Assembly (NCBI GenBank): GCA_019614645.1 | Contig: JABWDB010000009.1 | Location: 8,537,501 to 8,601,500 of the forward strand | Source: Stratiolaelaps scimitus | Taxonomy: Eukaryota; Arthropoda; Arachnida; Mesostigmata; Laelapidae | Direction: 5' to 3' | Length of the DNA stretch: 64,000 nucleotides | In this document: positions 27,401 through 39,600 of the stretch, piece after piece | Layout: each line of letters opens with the position of its first letter | How positions within the stretch are numbered: the stretch's first letter is position 1 | Position numbers and translations under genes: made by a program | The notes under the pieces: model-generated | What the model was told of the DNA's origin: nothing | Databases searched by the model: none | The model's input: only the letters and a program-made list of their open reading frames with translations

Positions 27401-29568
27401 GTGGATTAGCCAACGAAGCACGCGATACGCAATCCTGGCAACATAATTATCAGGGGTTTCTTATTGTCGTCGTTCGTACGGCTGTTGGGGGCTATTGGAA
27501 ATGAAGAGGTACTCTCTACACAAGCTAAACATTCTTTGTTTGTTCTTAGGTATTGGAGCGGTACAACTACTCCAGCCGTGGGAAGCCTCCGCAGGGCCGT
27601 GTTATAACTGTTGAGACACAAGAAATGAAAATTCCGACCTACTCATCATTTGATCCTGATCGAACCTACTGGTGTGAACACGGTGGCCGCACTAAACACT
27701 ACGTCTTTCTTGTGCGAGTATTCTTCGAATTGCAGCCTGGAGGTGAGCTCGGTCAAGACCCGTTTCTCTACTTCAAGCACACACATATATATATATATAT
27801 ATAATCTGAAAATTGTGTTAGGAACCACATTGGATACCGATGAGCGATCCAGCTTGGTTTTGTTATACGCTGGCGATTTGATCGGAATCCGTTGAGGATT
27901 TGCAAAGCTATGGATTCGTAAGTGAACTGTTTAGGGATACGGCCACTTCGAGTGGACTGGTTCCAAGTGCGTATAATTTTGTAACTGTTTGGATGAAACA
28001 TTCCATTTTAGTGTCATTGTATTCACGAGAGGCCCCACTATCATGTGTGTGGCTCGGGACCAGTCGAAAGTTAGGCAACCGACAACCGCGTTTGGCCCCG
28101 TGGACGGAACTTGAATCCCAAGCCGTTCCCAGGAGCATTTTATATCCCAATGCATAGCAAAAGGCGGTCTTCTATTAAGAGCACATTATGGCAACTGATG
28201 ATGAAACCCCTTGTAGCAGTGTGTTTGATGGAGTCGACGATGAACGGATGACAAAAGAGACAGAAGTCTTGCGTGCGCTCTTCAACAACAGCCCAAGGTA
28301 ACCGGGCTGAAAAACAGCCTAGCTGTAGTCATTCCGTGTTGTCGTCTACAAGTTTACTATACATTGATTCGCGTATTCCACGAAGCGGACTCAGATATGT
28401 CCTGATATCAGTTCATCGGGGGGTGTCACCTGTCCTGAAGCATCCAGCCTTTAGGTAAGCCGTCGCCTTGTTCACGGTTGCTGGGACCCGTCGATATCGA
28501 TCCACATACGTGCGGAGTTCGTTATGCCGACCAACTACAAGTTCCCAGACGGCTTTTGTCTGGAGTCTCCAACATACACACACAGGGGGGGGGGTATCAG
28601 ACCCCCCTGCGTCGATTTCCGCCCTCGCAACTGGCGTCACGCTGTGACGTTCCATTGCTAACCTATGATGATCTCGTACCCCTTGCCCGTCTCCCCCGTA
28701 GAAACTGCTTACGCACGCTGTTCGTGTTCGTATACGGCTCTGTTCGTTTGTTCCTGTGCACGCCTCAGGTGCACCACAACGAGTGCTGTTGACGTACGAG
28801 CCGAGCGTGCGTCACGGGGCAACCCCAGTGGCGGCCGTCCAACTGGCCTCACTGTCCATGGCATATCCTGTATTTTCGCTCGACATTCGATATTTTCGCG
28901 TCACGTTGTTCACGCAAGTGAATCGTTAGTTAGTAAGCTATCTACGTATGCGGGGTCCCACGCCAAAAGTGAGCTGTCGGGCCAGCTCACGACGGCTCGG
29001 CCACTCGCCGCTTCGCTGCACGAAATTCTCCCTCGCGCGAGGGGGGGCGCTGCTCTGCTCTCGTTCATTGCGGACAGCAAAAGGGATATCGTCATCTATC
29101 TACGAATGTCTCTGTGAGACAGAGAGAGAGAGAGAAAGTGAGCGCGGGGGCGCGATAGGGATCGACGAGCAGCTCTCTGTGCTAATTTTATCCGGTGTGG
29201 AACTCCTGCGGTGGCTACGGACCCATAAAAGCGGCGTGCGCTATGCGGATGCAAGATGAAACAGGGAGAGGGTGATAGAGAGAGAGAGAGAGAGAGAGAG
29301 AGGGGTGTTGGAGGGCAGAGAGGGAGGAATCTAAAAACGAGAGAGGCTCTTTTGCCTTACTGCTGTTGTTGTTGTTACAGTGGATCCTGCAGGTTTACGG
29401 AGGGTCCGCTACCGCTGAGCTGCTTAATCAGCGAGTCAGTCACTCGCAGTGGCAGTTGCGCGATAATATTACAGTTATTATATATATATATATATATGAT
29501 TGTTATTTTATATATATATATATGCATTAGCAACGTAAAGGTCTTGCTCTCGGCAAACTCCATTTTCT

Positions 29569-29608
<40 letters not shown>

Positions 29609-32571
29609 GCGCGCGTGCGCTCAAACAGACGCACAGAGATAGATCGACACAGCCACGCAATCCCCCATAGGGCGGTACGCGGCTCTCGGGATGTCGTGAT
29701 GACGTCAGCCCGACGACGTCGCACTCCGCGAATGTAGGAAGACATATATATATATGCATATAAATAGAAAGAGAGAGAGAGAGTAGACAGCGACACAAAT
29801 GGACAGGGTGTACGGTGCGCAACGAGGGCGCTGTTCCGACAGAAGCGAATTAACTAACTAACTATAATATAATAGTTCATATATATAGGGCGGGGCAGCT
29901 CTGCGACGGAGCTGATTGTAGGGCGGAGCCGAGCTGCCCGGGAAAACAGGGTGATTTTTGAATTTCTTTATATAATTTTCGTGTTAGACACACAAATACG
30001 TTCTTGACAGATCCGAGTGTTCGCTGTTCGAACGACGAATTTAAATCGGCGGCGATAATGACAATATCGTTTATTGTCATTCTCGCCGTCAGAAGAGCCA
30101 GCAGCAGATCGATAGATGGAATCGCGCCATGTGCGAAAACAAGGGATTCGGGGCAGGTTGATCGTACTCGATAGATACCCGTTGCTTAATTAGGTAATAG
30201 ATGCGCGGACGGAATCAAAACAGACAAAACAAAACTTTAGGGTAACTAGTTACCACGTCGCTAATTATCGTCTATCGATATCGGTGGTGGAGTTTATTGA
30301 AAATGCACGACTGAGATTTTGAACTCGCATCCGAAGTGGGAAAAATAGAAATAAGACTTATTATCATGAGGAATTCTGGAAAAAAGTTCATACATATGTA
30401 AATATTCATAACTATTTTCAGGAGCAGCAGAATAACTGTTCTCGATTTGTCTTGCCTGAGGTTTATTTTCGGTACGAGTAAGGAAGAGAATAAGCAAAGG
30501 TGGCCCCGACAGATCCTCATAGTAATACCTAGCTGAGGCCTGCCAGATAGGGGAGGCTCAGCTGAGGGTCCGCTCGAAAACACGATTATTAATTTCGGGG
30601 CTGCTGTTTTACAATGCTTAAATTCTCGCAAAAAAAATTTATGATAAAAGGTGTATATATTATAACAAGGTCAGGATAATCTGACTTGGAACACAGTCAG
30701 GATAATCTGACAAAATATAATTGTAGAAAGCATGAACACCACAATCCGGTGCGCATATCAGGTCCCCGTGACAGGGACCTATAAATGCATTTTAACAATA
30801 CAAGCGCCTACTTGAATATCATCGATTTGAACTATTACTTTTGATCAAATCATAGAACTTACCATAAAATCGAAGCTACTTACTGCGAGATTCCTATGTT
30901 TTTTCTTTCTGCCATCGAATTCGAGGTGTTAACGATACGAATATCTACCATAGCACAAGTCAGGTCGGATGTGCTATTGATAAGCGATCTGTATCAATGT
31001 TTTTACCCCCCACAAAGCTTTTCTGTACATTGCAATCTCGGCAGGTTACGGCATTCAGGAGGAGATCGGAGTGGCGGACTTCGTTCCGCAGAGTCTCTCA
31101 TCGGGTGGCCTCTTCTCGACTCCACAGTTTGAGGCGTTTTCATCAGTTGTCGAGCGCGCGTCAACCTGGTGCTCACAGCAAATTGCGCTGCGGTTTTGTA
31201 ATGCCCAATCGATTGAGATCAAGCTGAAATCGGGGCGGGCTGTTGTTGACACCCAGCGAATGTGCTATACCGGTGAGTACATTTGTAGATCGGCACAAAT
31301 TCTCTGAGAGGAGTAAGAAGATGGTAGACGGTTAACAAATTGATCGATCAACCCAAGATTCGAGTAGAATTTTAGCATATTTCATAGGTATTTCGACACG
31401 GATGACGACAAACACAACGAGGCAGATGCATTCGCGTCTACTGAACCCGTCTGCTTTGTTAGCGATGATTACGTGAATTTTGTACTAATAGTACCACGTT
31501 TTCCCTACCCCGTCGTAGACGTCACGTATCGACGTCACGTGTATTTGACCGTGTTCGTGACCGTCGGTGCCTAATCGACCATGATGCTCTAGTCAGAAAC
31601 TACAAATGGGTTCCGCTGTCATTGTCTCATTGCAGAGCATGCTGAACGAAGTACGTTCTACGTTCGAATCCTTCGAATCGCGTACGCCAAGAGTCCGCGA
31701 TCGACGGCTCCCCTAGAAGGGTTGCCCCCACCGTGTGGACCCCTGAGTCCCCCGTTGCAGCTTCGCTGTAAGACGTTCGTACCGGCCCAGCTGACGCGAG
31801 GGTTCCTTGTCCCCGAGTTCGAGAGTCTGTCCGCGACGAAGCGTCGTGTTGAAGCTTGGATATCTGCAACATGTAATGCAAAAGCACCTTTTCTCTTTCC
31901 TCCGACACCTACTTATGCTTATACTTGTATGTTACTGTGATAGGGATCAACCGCAGCCGCGGGTAGACCAAGCGAACACTCGAAACGACAGAGTGTAATA
32001 ACACACCCCGAATCTCTCATGTTCGCAGGCTGACATAGGATAGATTCTCGTTGAAGATTCGTATCCGAGTGATTCATATTAATACTTCGAGATGTAACAC
32101 CGTTGCATGCCCCTTGTCGAACGACCGCTCATTATTAACGTGCAACTATATAATGAATGTTTAATAAAAATACTGATGACACAGCAACGATCGATTCGAT
32201 ACAGCCTGTCTGTGTTTACCAGCTCGACAGTCCATCAAGTGTGAATTTCATACGAGTGAATTTCATCCGTAACGGTCTTCCTTCTATTTTATTTGTGTTC
32301 CTTGTTGTTCGTCTCTCTGAACCTGCTGTTATTCGCATTAAACGGCGTAGGCGCACGCGTTCTCAGCTCGGAAACAGTGGCCATGCGTTTATACACCGGA
32401 GGAGAGGCTCAGCCCGGCGTCGAGTCATCATTTTCGTACAACGCCTCGCGAAATGAGTATTGGATCTATGTGATACGGGTTTACCTCGACGGAGTCTATA
32501 GCGAGCCGCCGTCCGATATGCTGCCTGATTTGCCCAACGTCCAAGAGGTTGGATGCTGCTCGGTCCAATAA
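18428..32571 (+). CDS. Four-repeat protein with PPSY motif and C-terminal CaaX-like tail, 471 aa, family not recognised
   Basis: Model: join 18428-18672, 23481-23645, 27065-27191, 27550-27742, 31045-31272, 31636-31872, 32351-32571. Every junction has a GT donor and AG acceptor, and every phase matches (2,2,0,1,1,1), giving 472 codons. An in-frame TAG lies upstream of the first ATG. Residues 1-58 are Ser/Thr/Gly-rich with PPSY at 40-43. Four divergent copies of one module follow, at about 60-140, 155-240, 253-345 and 365-455. Each opens with a segment like FVPQSLSSGGLFSTPQFEAF, then a helix-like stretch with an aromatic (Trp in copies 1, 3 and 4), then a strand pattern ending in TxYVRxLR or a variant (YVRSLR, YVFLVR, YVRILR, WIYVIR). 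The protein ends GCCSVQ, a possible farnesylation signal with a neighbouring cysteine. No signal peptide or membrane span is visible. A role at a membrane face is inference. An AATAAA overlaps the stop codon. Confidence 0.8.
20487..20627. repeat. Minisatellite with nested units
   Basis: A longer unit (ATGTGTAACTGG ... GTTAGGACACCCTGGTGC) occurs twice. Inside the first copy a 21-nt subunit containing CCTGGTCCCACTGTAATCGG is itself duplicated, and the second copy has it once. The longer units differ by one G/A change. It is located in intron 1 of the four-repeat gene. Confidence 0.95.
25948..26001. repeat. Perfect 54-bp inverted repeat centred on (TA)n
   Basis: TCTAAACCATAACAAT at the left is the exact reverse complement of ATTGTTATGGTTTAGA at the right, with only TA repeats between. 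The whole 54 nt is therefore a perfect palindrome able to form a hairpin or cruciform. It lies in an intron of the four-repeat gene. Confidence 0.95.
28188..28301 (+). other. Small ATG-initiated ORF in an intron of the four-repeat gene
   Basis: It is 37 codons long, begins MATDDETPCSSVFDGVDDER and is acidic. It ends with CCAAG|GTAACC, a usable donor that overlaps its stop codon. It could be a first coding exon of a nested or alternative transcript. Nothing downstream joins it convincingly. Confidence 0.2.
29272..29305. repeat. (GA)n microsatellite
   Basis: An almost uninterrupted run of GA dinucleotides, mirrored by a (CT)n run at about 29572-29605. The two could pair over about 300 nt in an RNA of this intron. 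Confidence 0.9.
30670..30780. repeat. Cluster of short palindromes
   Basis: Two copies of the interrupted palindrome GTCAGGATAATCTGAC occur at 30670-30685 and 30696-30711. A third hairpin (AGGTCCC and GGGACCT, 7-bp stem, 7-nt loop) lies at 30760-30780. All are in the intron before exon 5 of the four-repeat gene. Confidence 0.9.
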
Positions 32572-35102
32572 AAGCGAATATGGTTGGCCAATTGTAATCA
32601 TGACAACGAAAGCATAACCCAGACGGCAAGAGCTACGAAAACCATTTTGCAAATCGTTGACGGCGACCACTCCCATCAGCATCTTGCTCACAATTGACAT
32701 CAGCCGGACATCGGAATAATCGAGCAGAAGTCAAAAATGATACCGCAGCGAGCGTTCGCTCGAGAGAAATCAACAATAAGTAAAGTAACTAATAAGACAA
32801 CTCGCGAAACCGGAGCGACCACAAATAAACAGACGGCTGATCGCTGTTTGCACCGCCGTGCTAGTGAGCCTCACAATAATAACCGCGTTGGAAAGCCACC
32901 CCCGAGGGCAGATAGAGGGGTGGATGGGGAGATCCGAACAACACTCGGAACAATCAGTCTCTGAAGTGTCAAGGGGTGAGACGACAATGGTGTTGATGTT
33001 GACGTCTACTAATGAGTCACTAACGCACGGAAAAATCATCGTACTCTAATTGCCTAGCAACAGTAGTTCCTCTGTGTATATTTACGGTGATAAGTCTTGA
33101 GCGATGTACTTATTAGTAATTCATGCGTTAGGTTGACTCTACACTTAAAGACAGCACCACTAAGATCGCGAGAGGTATTTGATTTGATTTTTTAATTGAG
33201 ATGGCGGTTGATATGCTGACACCCTTACGATATCTCGACTTTTTAAACCATGCCACTCTACCAATGTGTACAATGCAAAGATATCTGCAGTCGGCTGGTA
33301 TCAACCAATCTATTACCTACAGCGCTATGCTATACAGTTATAATTAAAACAAAAAAAAATGCTTGTCTCACTTATTCTGAACCATTTGCGTTGTCAATGC
33401 ACTATCTACCGCCGTGTCGCCGCTAAAAGCTGCCTGCAAAAGCACGTTGTTGATTTCAAGAGAGATTCCAGAGTAATCACTAATTGCATTACTGCCACAC
33501 GTATAGTGACCATGGGAATATATGCAATTATATTGATGCCGGTGATGACGACGCAGCAAAAAGAACCATCTAATTTAATTAATGATCTATAAATAGTATA
33601 TTGTACATAAGTAATGCTACTAACTACAGCGAAACAACAGTATATATATATATATATGTATATATATACTGAGCGTGCATAATAAAAAAAGTATAAATCG
33701 AGATAGTGAACCCCTCGAGAAATACATTCAGAAGGGGCTCCACTGAATAATGCACCAATTCGAACATCTACATATATATATATATAAATTATATATACAC
33801 ATCCTCTACTTTTATAGAGACCGAAACACCAGCGTTCCTGCAACACAACCCACAATACTGAGTCGAATTAACACACGATATAAGCACAACGTTTATTGTA
33901 AATATTGTTGAAAGTTTGACTTTAAAACAACCGCATGTAAGGCTGCGCAAGACAGACAAACAGAGAGAGAGAGAGAGACCACTTAGCATCATTCATTAAG
34001 AGTACATCTACCATAAAAGAACATTGAGTACATCGAGATGTGTCAGAGAAGCGAAACAGGGAAACTAACTGTGCACGGTTTGAGACAGTGATGTACTTAC
34101 GAGTGTGTTGGCGAGGTAACAAGTCTCATAACATCACAATTATTTATGTATCGTTATACTTCCCATCAGCGGGATATGGTAGTAGGTACTTATGCTTAAG
34201 CTTGTTTGTGCTAAGACGGAATCAGCCGGGGTGGGAGACAGACATTCAAATCGTGCTTCGCATCAACGCGCACTTGCCGCCGTCACCGCGTGCAGACCGG
34301 TGTTCGTTCTAGACCACGGTCGAGCGACGGTTGAGTCCAGACATATACGGGTCCTGCCGGCATTGCCACTGGTGATGCTATACGAACGGGCAAACGAACG
34401 AATGGTTGAATGAATGAATCAATCTGATTTTGCCCCTTCATTAATTAGTGTTATGAGTAATTTTCGTGCCAAAGACAACACACGAATGAATATCATTCGT
34501 AATTAACTATTCGTTGCGTTAATTGCGCTGACAGACGGATGGTCGTGCAATATTCTGTTTGGCCGTTCTACGCGGAGGACATCAAACCTTCTTTGAGCCG
34601 ATCATCGGCTATCTCTCTCGTCTGTGACATAACACAGAGAGGGATAGAGAGAGAGAGAGATGTGAAGCAGAAAAAGCTTTATCGTCTTCTATTCACGATA
34701 GCGAATGGCCGTGAGCTGAGATTTTAGCCTAGATTCTCCCATGGCAATTATGTAACATACCACAAGGGTGATTAGATATGACACCGATTTTTACTTTGAT
34801 TATATCGGGGCACCGAAGCGGACACCCGGTACGGAGATGTCCAGTATCCGAGATCGCAGTTCCCTTCTCGCTTCGTCAGACTGCGTTTGGACCAAGGAGA
34901 GAGGTGACCCATATCGATGTCTGACTCGGGCCTGCTACAATGGCGAAAGAACACTGCAATGAAATATTGCTCTCCTGTTGCATGCAGAGCCTGTTTGCGA
35001 GACGTGTCGAGTTGCCAATCTGTAATTGTTGTTACACCTGATAAAATATATATATATATATATATTTAAGCAGTTGCTAAATATATCGATGCGACGAGTG
35101 TG

Positions 35103-35133
<31 letters not shown>

Positions 35134-36677
35134 CAAAAAGAAGAGGAGATTACTAACATTAATAATGAAATGAAAAATAATTACTATATATATATATCGC
35201 CTTCAACAATGTATTCGACGTTTATCGACTGGGAGCGTGTGAAATGGGCACAGCTAGCGCTAAAATGTGTAATGCGTACAACCGCAATTAACAAGCTGTA
35301 ATAATAGATGGTGCAATTCAGTTTGATAGGAGAGACATGGCAAGAGAAACACCAGAACAGAGAGATGGGGTTGTTACCTTACCGTACACCGTCTCTGAAC
35401 TGTCTACTGAAGAGTAGCGTTTCTGTACCCATGAATAATTAAGCTTAATGACGAGCTTAAGATCTCACGCAGTTTGTCACCTTCGAAACGCACGTGCACA
35501 TAGGTGGCAAACACTGCTTTGTATTGAACGCGAACGATCGTTGATTAGGCTGCCCGTTGGGACTATTTTTTAAGTGGGACGTCTTATGCTAGTGAAGCAG
35601 ATTGATGATGTCGAATTGTACGTTGGTGAGTCGTCGTTGCCTTCAGATCGAGTGGGATGAGATGTAACCGTAGATTGCAATAATAAGCGAAATGACGAAT
35701 CGAGGGAAGATACGGAAACAAACCGAAATTATAACGATTATTCTATTGTAAACTAATTTAGAGGTGAACATATTGATTAAATATCTATAAAACACACACA
35801 CACACACTCTCATTCATACATATATATATATATATATATATAATGAGAGAGAGATAATACAGCTATATGGAATCGAGATGGGCGTTGATTTGATACAAGG
35901 TGACACAATCTTAATCGAATGAGACACGAACGCGCAGCGAACGAAGTAAGCAAAAGAGAATAGGATATACAGGTAGAGAATATGTTTGCATCATGAAGAA
36001 AAACAAGATTTTATAGTCACTTGCAATATGATGATGATGATGATAAAACAACAAACGACGACGAAGTGTTATCATTTTAGGTAATGTAAATAAGTGCGTA
36101 TGGGCTGGTGTCGTTTGTCTGTTGGGCACACTGTGGGTGGTACTGTGTAACAGGCAATTGAATGGATGAAATAATGTTGTGGCAATTCGACAAGTATGGC
36201 AAGACACGAATGGCTTACTTAATTAGTGTAATTCACGAGATCAACTGAATCTCTATAGTAATTAATGACTCTTGGGTGACGTTCGATTTAGAATTGACAG
36301 TAATGGAACCGATTGTCGATAACTAAAGCTGCAATTATGGCCGAAACGAAGAACATATTCCGATCTTTTATCTCTGGGTAGATATTTATCCTCGACTAAT
36401 GCAGGTTTGAAGGTGTCGAGCTTAAATATTGATGATAGCGAAATTGATTGATGACAGCGAAATTTCCAAAGCGGACAGACACACGAGAGAGCTACTGTGA
36501 GCGTATCCGCATGGAATTCGTGATATTTATTTCAATTACTATTGATCCAGAGCACACTGACGGTGGTGTGTACATAGCAACGATAATAAATATGGGTCAT
36601 CAAGTATATTTGCTGTTCAGCTCATCCGGGCATCGGATTATTGACGGCGTCAGGATGCTGGGAAAATGGAACGGGCT
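32572..36677. other. Intergenic between the four-repeat gene and GlnRS (convergent)
   Basis: The two genes face each other across 4.1 kb. I see microsatellites and short open frames but no supportable gene. A second AATAAA for the four-repeat gene lies near 32826. Confidence 0.6.
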
Positions 36678-39600
36678 CTAATTCTTTCCGGAATCCTCTT
36701 TGAGTGTTACGGTCCGGTTGAAGACGAGCTGAAAATGCAAGAAAAACGAGTGAAACAGGAGGGACACACATGTATGCAATTCAGCTTGCATGCACATTTG
36801 GACGATTTTCGTTCTGAGAAATAGCAGAAGCTATTGCCAAAAGATGATCGCCTGTTGCACAGGGTGACAATCTGCATTTGCTATTTCACTGACGGGCGGG
36901 GCGGAGCGTGCAAGTCGAATGAACATCGATGAATGGGACACGGACCTGCGCCACGAGCCCCATGTAGAGAGAGGCGACCGGCTTAAAAACAATGAAACGT
37001 ATGTGTTCGTCCTCACTTTCACTAGAACAACTGATCCCGGCAGATGTCCTATCAAATAGCAATTCGCTAGTATTGGGGAAAAGATGATTCCCCGAATGGC
37101 CAATACCATAAAATCATAACCTATCCTTGCGCTCACTGATGTTTACCAGATATTGCAAATATTTCTGAGCTTGTTTCCGACTTGTACGAGTCAATTTGCT
37201 ATTGCATATCTTCAGTTTGGGCAATTCGAATCGTACCTTGTCGTCTGTCGAGTCCGGATCAACGCTGAAAAAGCCTAGCCGCTCGAACTGGAACTTCTCG
37301 AACGCCGAGGCACCTTTTAGACTGGCTTCAACCAGGGCGTTGCCGCACACGGTCAGAGCATTCGGGTTGCAGTCAGTGAGGTAGCCTCCAGGCACCTCGC
37401 TGGCGTCCTCGGGGTTTTTATGATTGAAGAGTCGTTCGTACAGGCGAACCTCAGCGGGCGAAGGGCGAGACACCCAATGAATGAACGCTTTTGGCTTCTC
37501 GCTTTCAGTGACAGGCTTGCAAGTTACCCGAAGTTCAACAACATTTCCAGACGTGTCCTTCTTTATGTCTTTGAGCCGGATGGTATACCCCGCGTGACGC
37601 AGACCTACCGGCTGATTTGGGCACAGGCGTCGATAGCCTTTGTCTTCAGACCCCTATAAGTAACAGGTATAGGTAAGGGTTTATTGATTTATTAGAGAAA
37701 CTGCAATTTCTAAAATGCTTTCGGGCCCTTTGCGGCGGAAGACTTAGCCGTTCAAGCCACCGCGCCGACATCGAACAATCAACAATAATTATACTCAGAC
37801 TTCGCCGATGTTTACCTTACTACATATGTAACTAAGTTCTCAATTCGCGTTAGCCAGTGAAATTAGCCATTTTCATCTGTTCAAAATTCTCCCCACATCA
37901 TGGACTTGACCCTTGACTACCTTCAAGGCAATGTTGTATGCTATCTCTATGTTTTCTCTATGAACAGGTCTTTGATGCATGCCTCTCCATCGCGCATCCG
38001 TCCTTCTCAGACAAAAGGTGACTGGCATACATATTAATGCGCTGATCTTCAGCACATTGATATGTACGCCAGTCACACATCAATGTGCTGATTTTTTTTT
38101 ATAAAATTCCTAACTTTATAAGTTTTGATTAATAGAGGTTCTTATTTTATATTAATAAACTATAAAGTAAAAATCAACATGCATGGTGCTTCGGATGCAG
38201 TGTCCATACCTCTCGAAAGTCTTCTCGCTCAATGTAGATGACGTCGTCAAGGGGTACAACATGTGAGCCGCGTTCTGGTTCGGCGGGGAAATCTGGCACA
38301 TCCAGCAAGATGCCTCCCGATTTTGGGAAGTTCTCAATGATCACCTGTTCAACCAAGATGCGTTATATGGCTGTGTGCATCATTCACTTCATGAAACGGC
38401 TACAAACTGATGAACAATTATCCAGCTTCACCTTTAAACATGTACTATATCTATCGGTTCAATCTATCTGAGGGTCGTAACGGACGGCAAGTGTTGCTTC
38501 GAATAGAAATATGAACGTTGCCCGACTAGTCACCTTGACAGGGTCCAACACAGCCATCACACGTTTGGCAGTTGTGTTGAGGACGTCCCGAACACAGCTA
38601 TCCAACATCACGGGGTCAACAGCCATAATACTGCCAGTTAGGCCGAGCTTCGCCGTGAACTGATTGATCGCCTCAGGTGGGAATCCACGTCGTCGTAGGG
38701 CGGTCAACGTGAACAGACGGGGATCGTCCCAGTCTCGAACGATACCTTCCCTGAAACGATACCGCATGTCTATTAACAGACGATAGCCATTTATTCTTCG
38801 CTTGACACGACTAGTGCATGCCCCCTTAGAAAAAAAATACATAACACAAAAGAAAATGCCATAAAGTAGTAGTAGTAATAATAATGCACCGTTTCACATT
38901 TACATTTTGGGGTCCGTCTTACGAAGCAATGCTAGAAGCAGTACCGTGGACGTTAAATGTTGGCTTTAAATGTCAGTCCGAATAATAATAATGATAATAA
39001 CAAGAGCAATGTTGTACAGTTAGCCCCTTTATACCTAAACAAAAACTGCTGTATCATGAGTATTAACATACGTGATGAGTTTGCCGATTTTTCGTTTTGA
39101 GACAACGGTGTAATTGACATTGAGACGGCCGTACTCCCACTGTACGGGGCAGTACACGTCAACAGCGTTGCACAGCCAGTAATATGAAGAGCGTCGCGAT
39201 TGGAACTCCTTAGTGCAGAGGGAGTGTGTTATGTCCTCGATCGAGTCGCAAAGGCAGTGGGTATAATCGTACGTTGGGTAGATACACCACTTGTCGCCGG
39301 TACGATGATGGGCACAAAAGCGGATACGGTAGGCCACGGGGTCCTGTTTGCCCTCTTCAAGGGTCAGCTTCATTCGGAGCGTGGCCTCACCCTCCGCGAT
39401 CTTTCCGCGCCGCATGTCCTGAACAATCATTCAATATTAGATATCGTCGCATGCAGATGCAGGAAGAAACTACAGTCATAACTTAAATTTGTATAGCATA
39501 TTTCATTTAACAGCGACATTTCCCTGACCTGACGCTTGCCAAGTCGATCTGGATATATTTCTTATATCATACTCAAGTGCTAAATATGGATCTATATATG

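Noticed and set aside
28273..28458. Frame ending LKHPAFR before GTAAGC, weakly like the repeat motif QPAFEPFR
   Set aside because: The likeness covers only a few residues, and the flanking exons already join in phase to give complete repeats without it.
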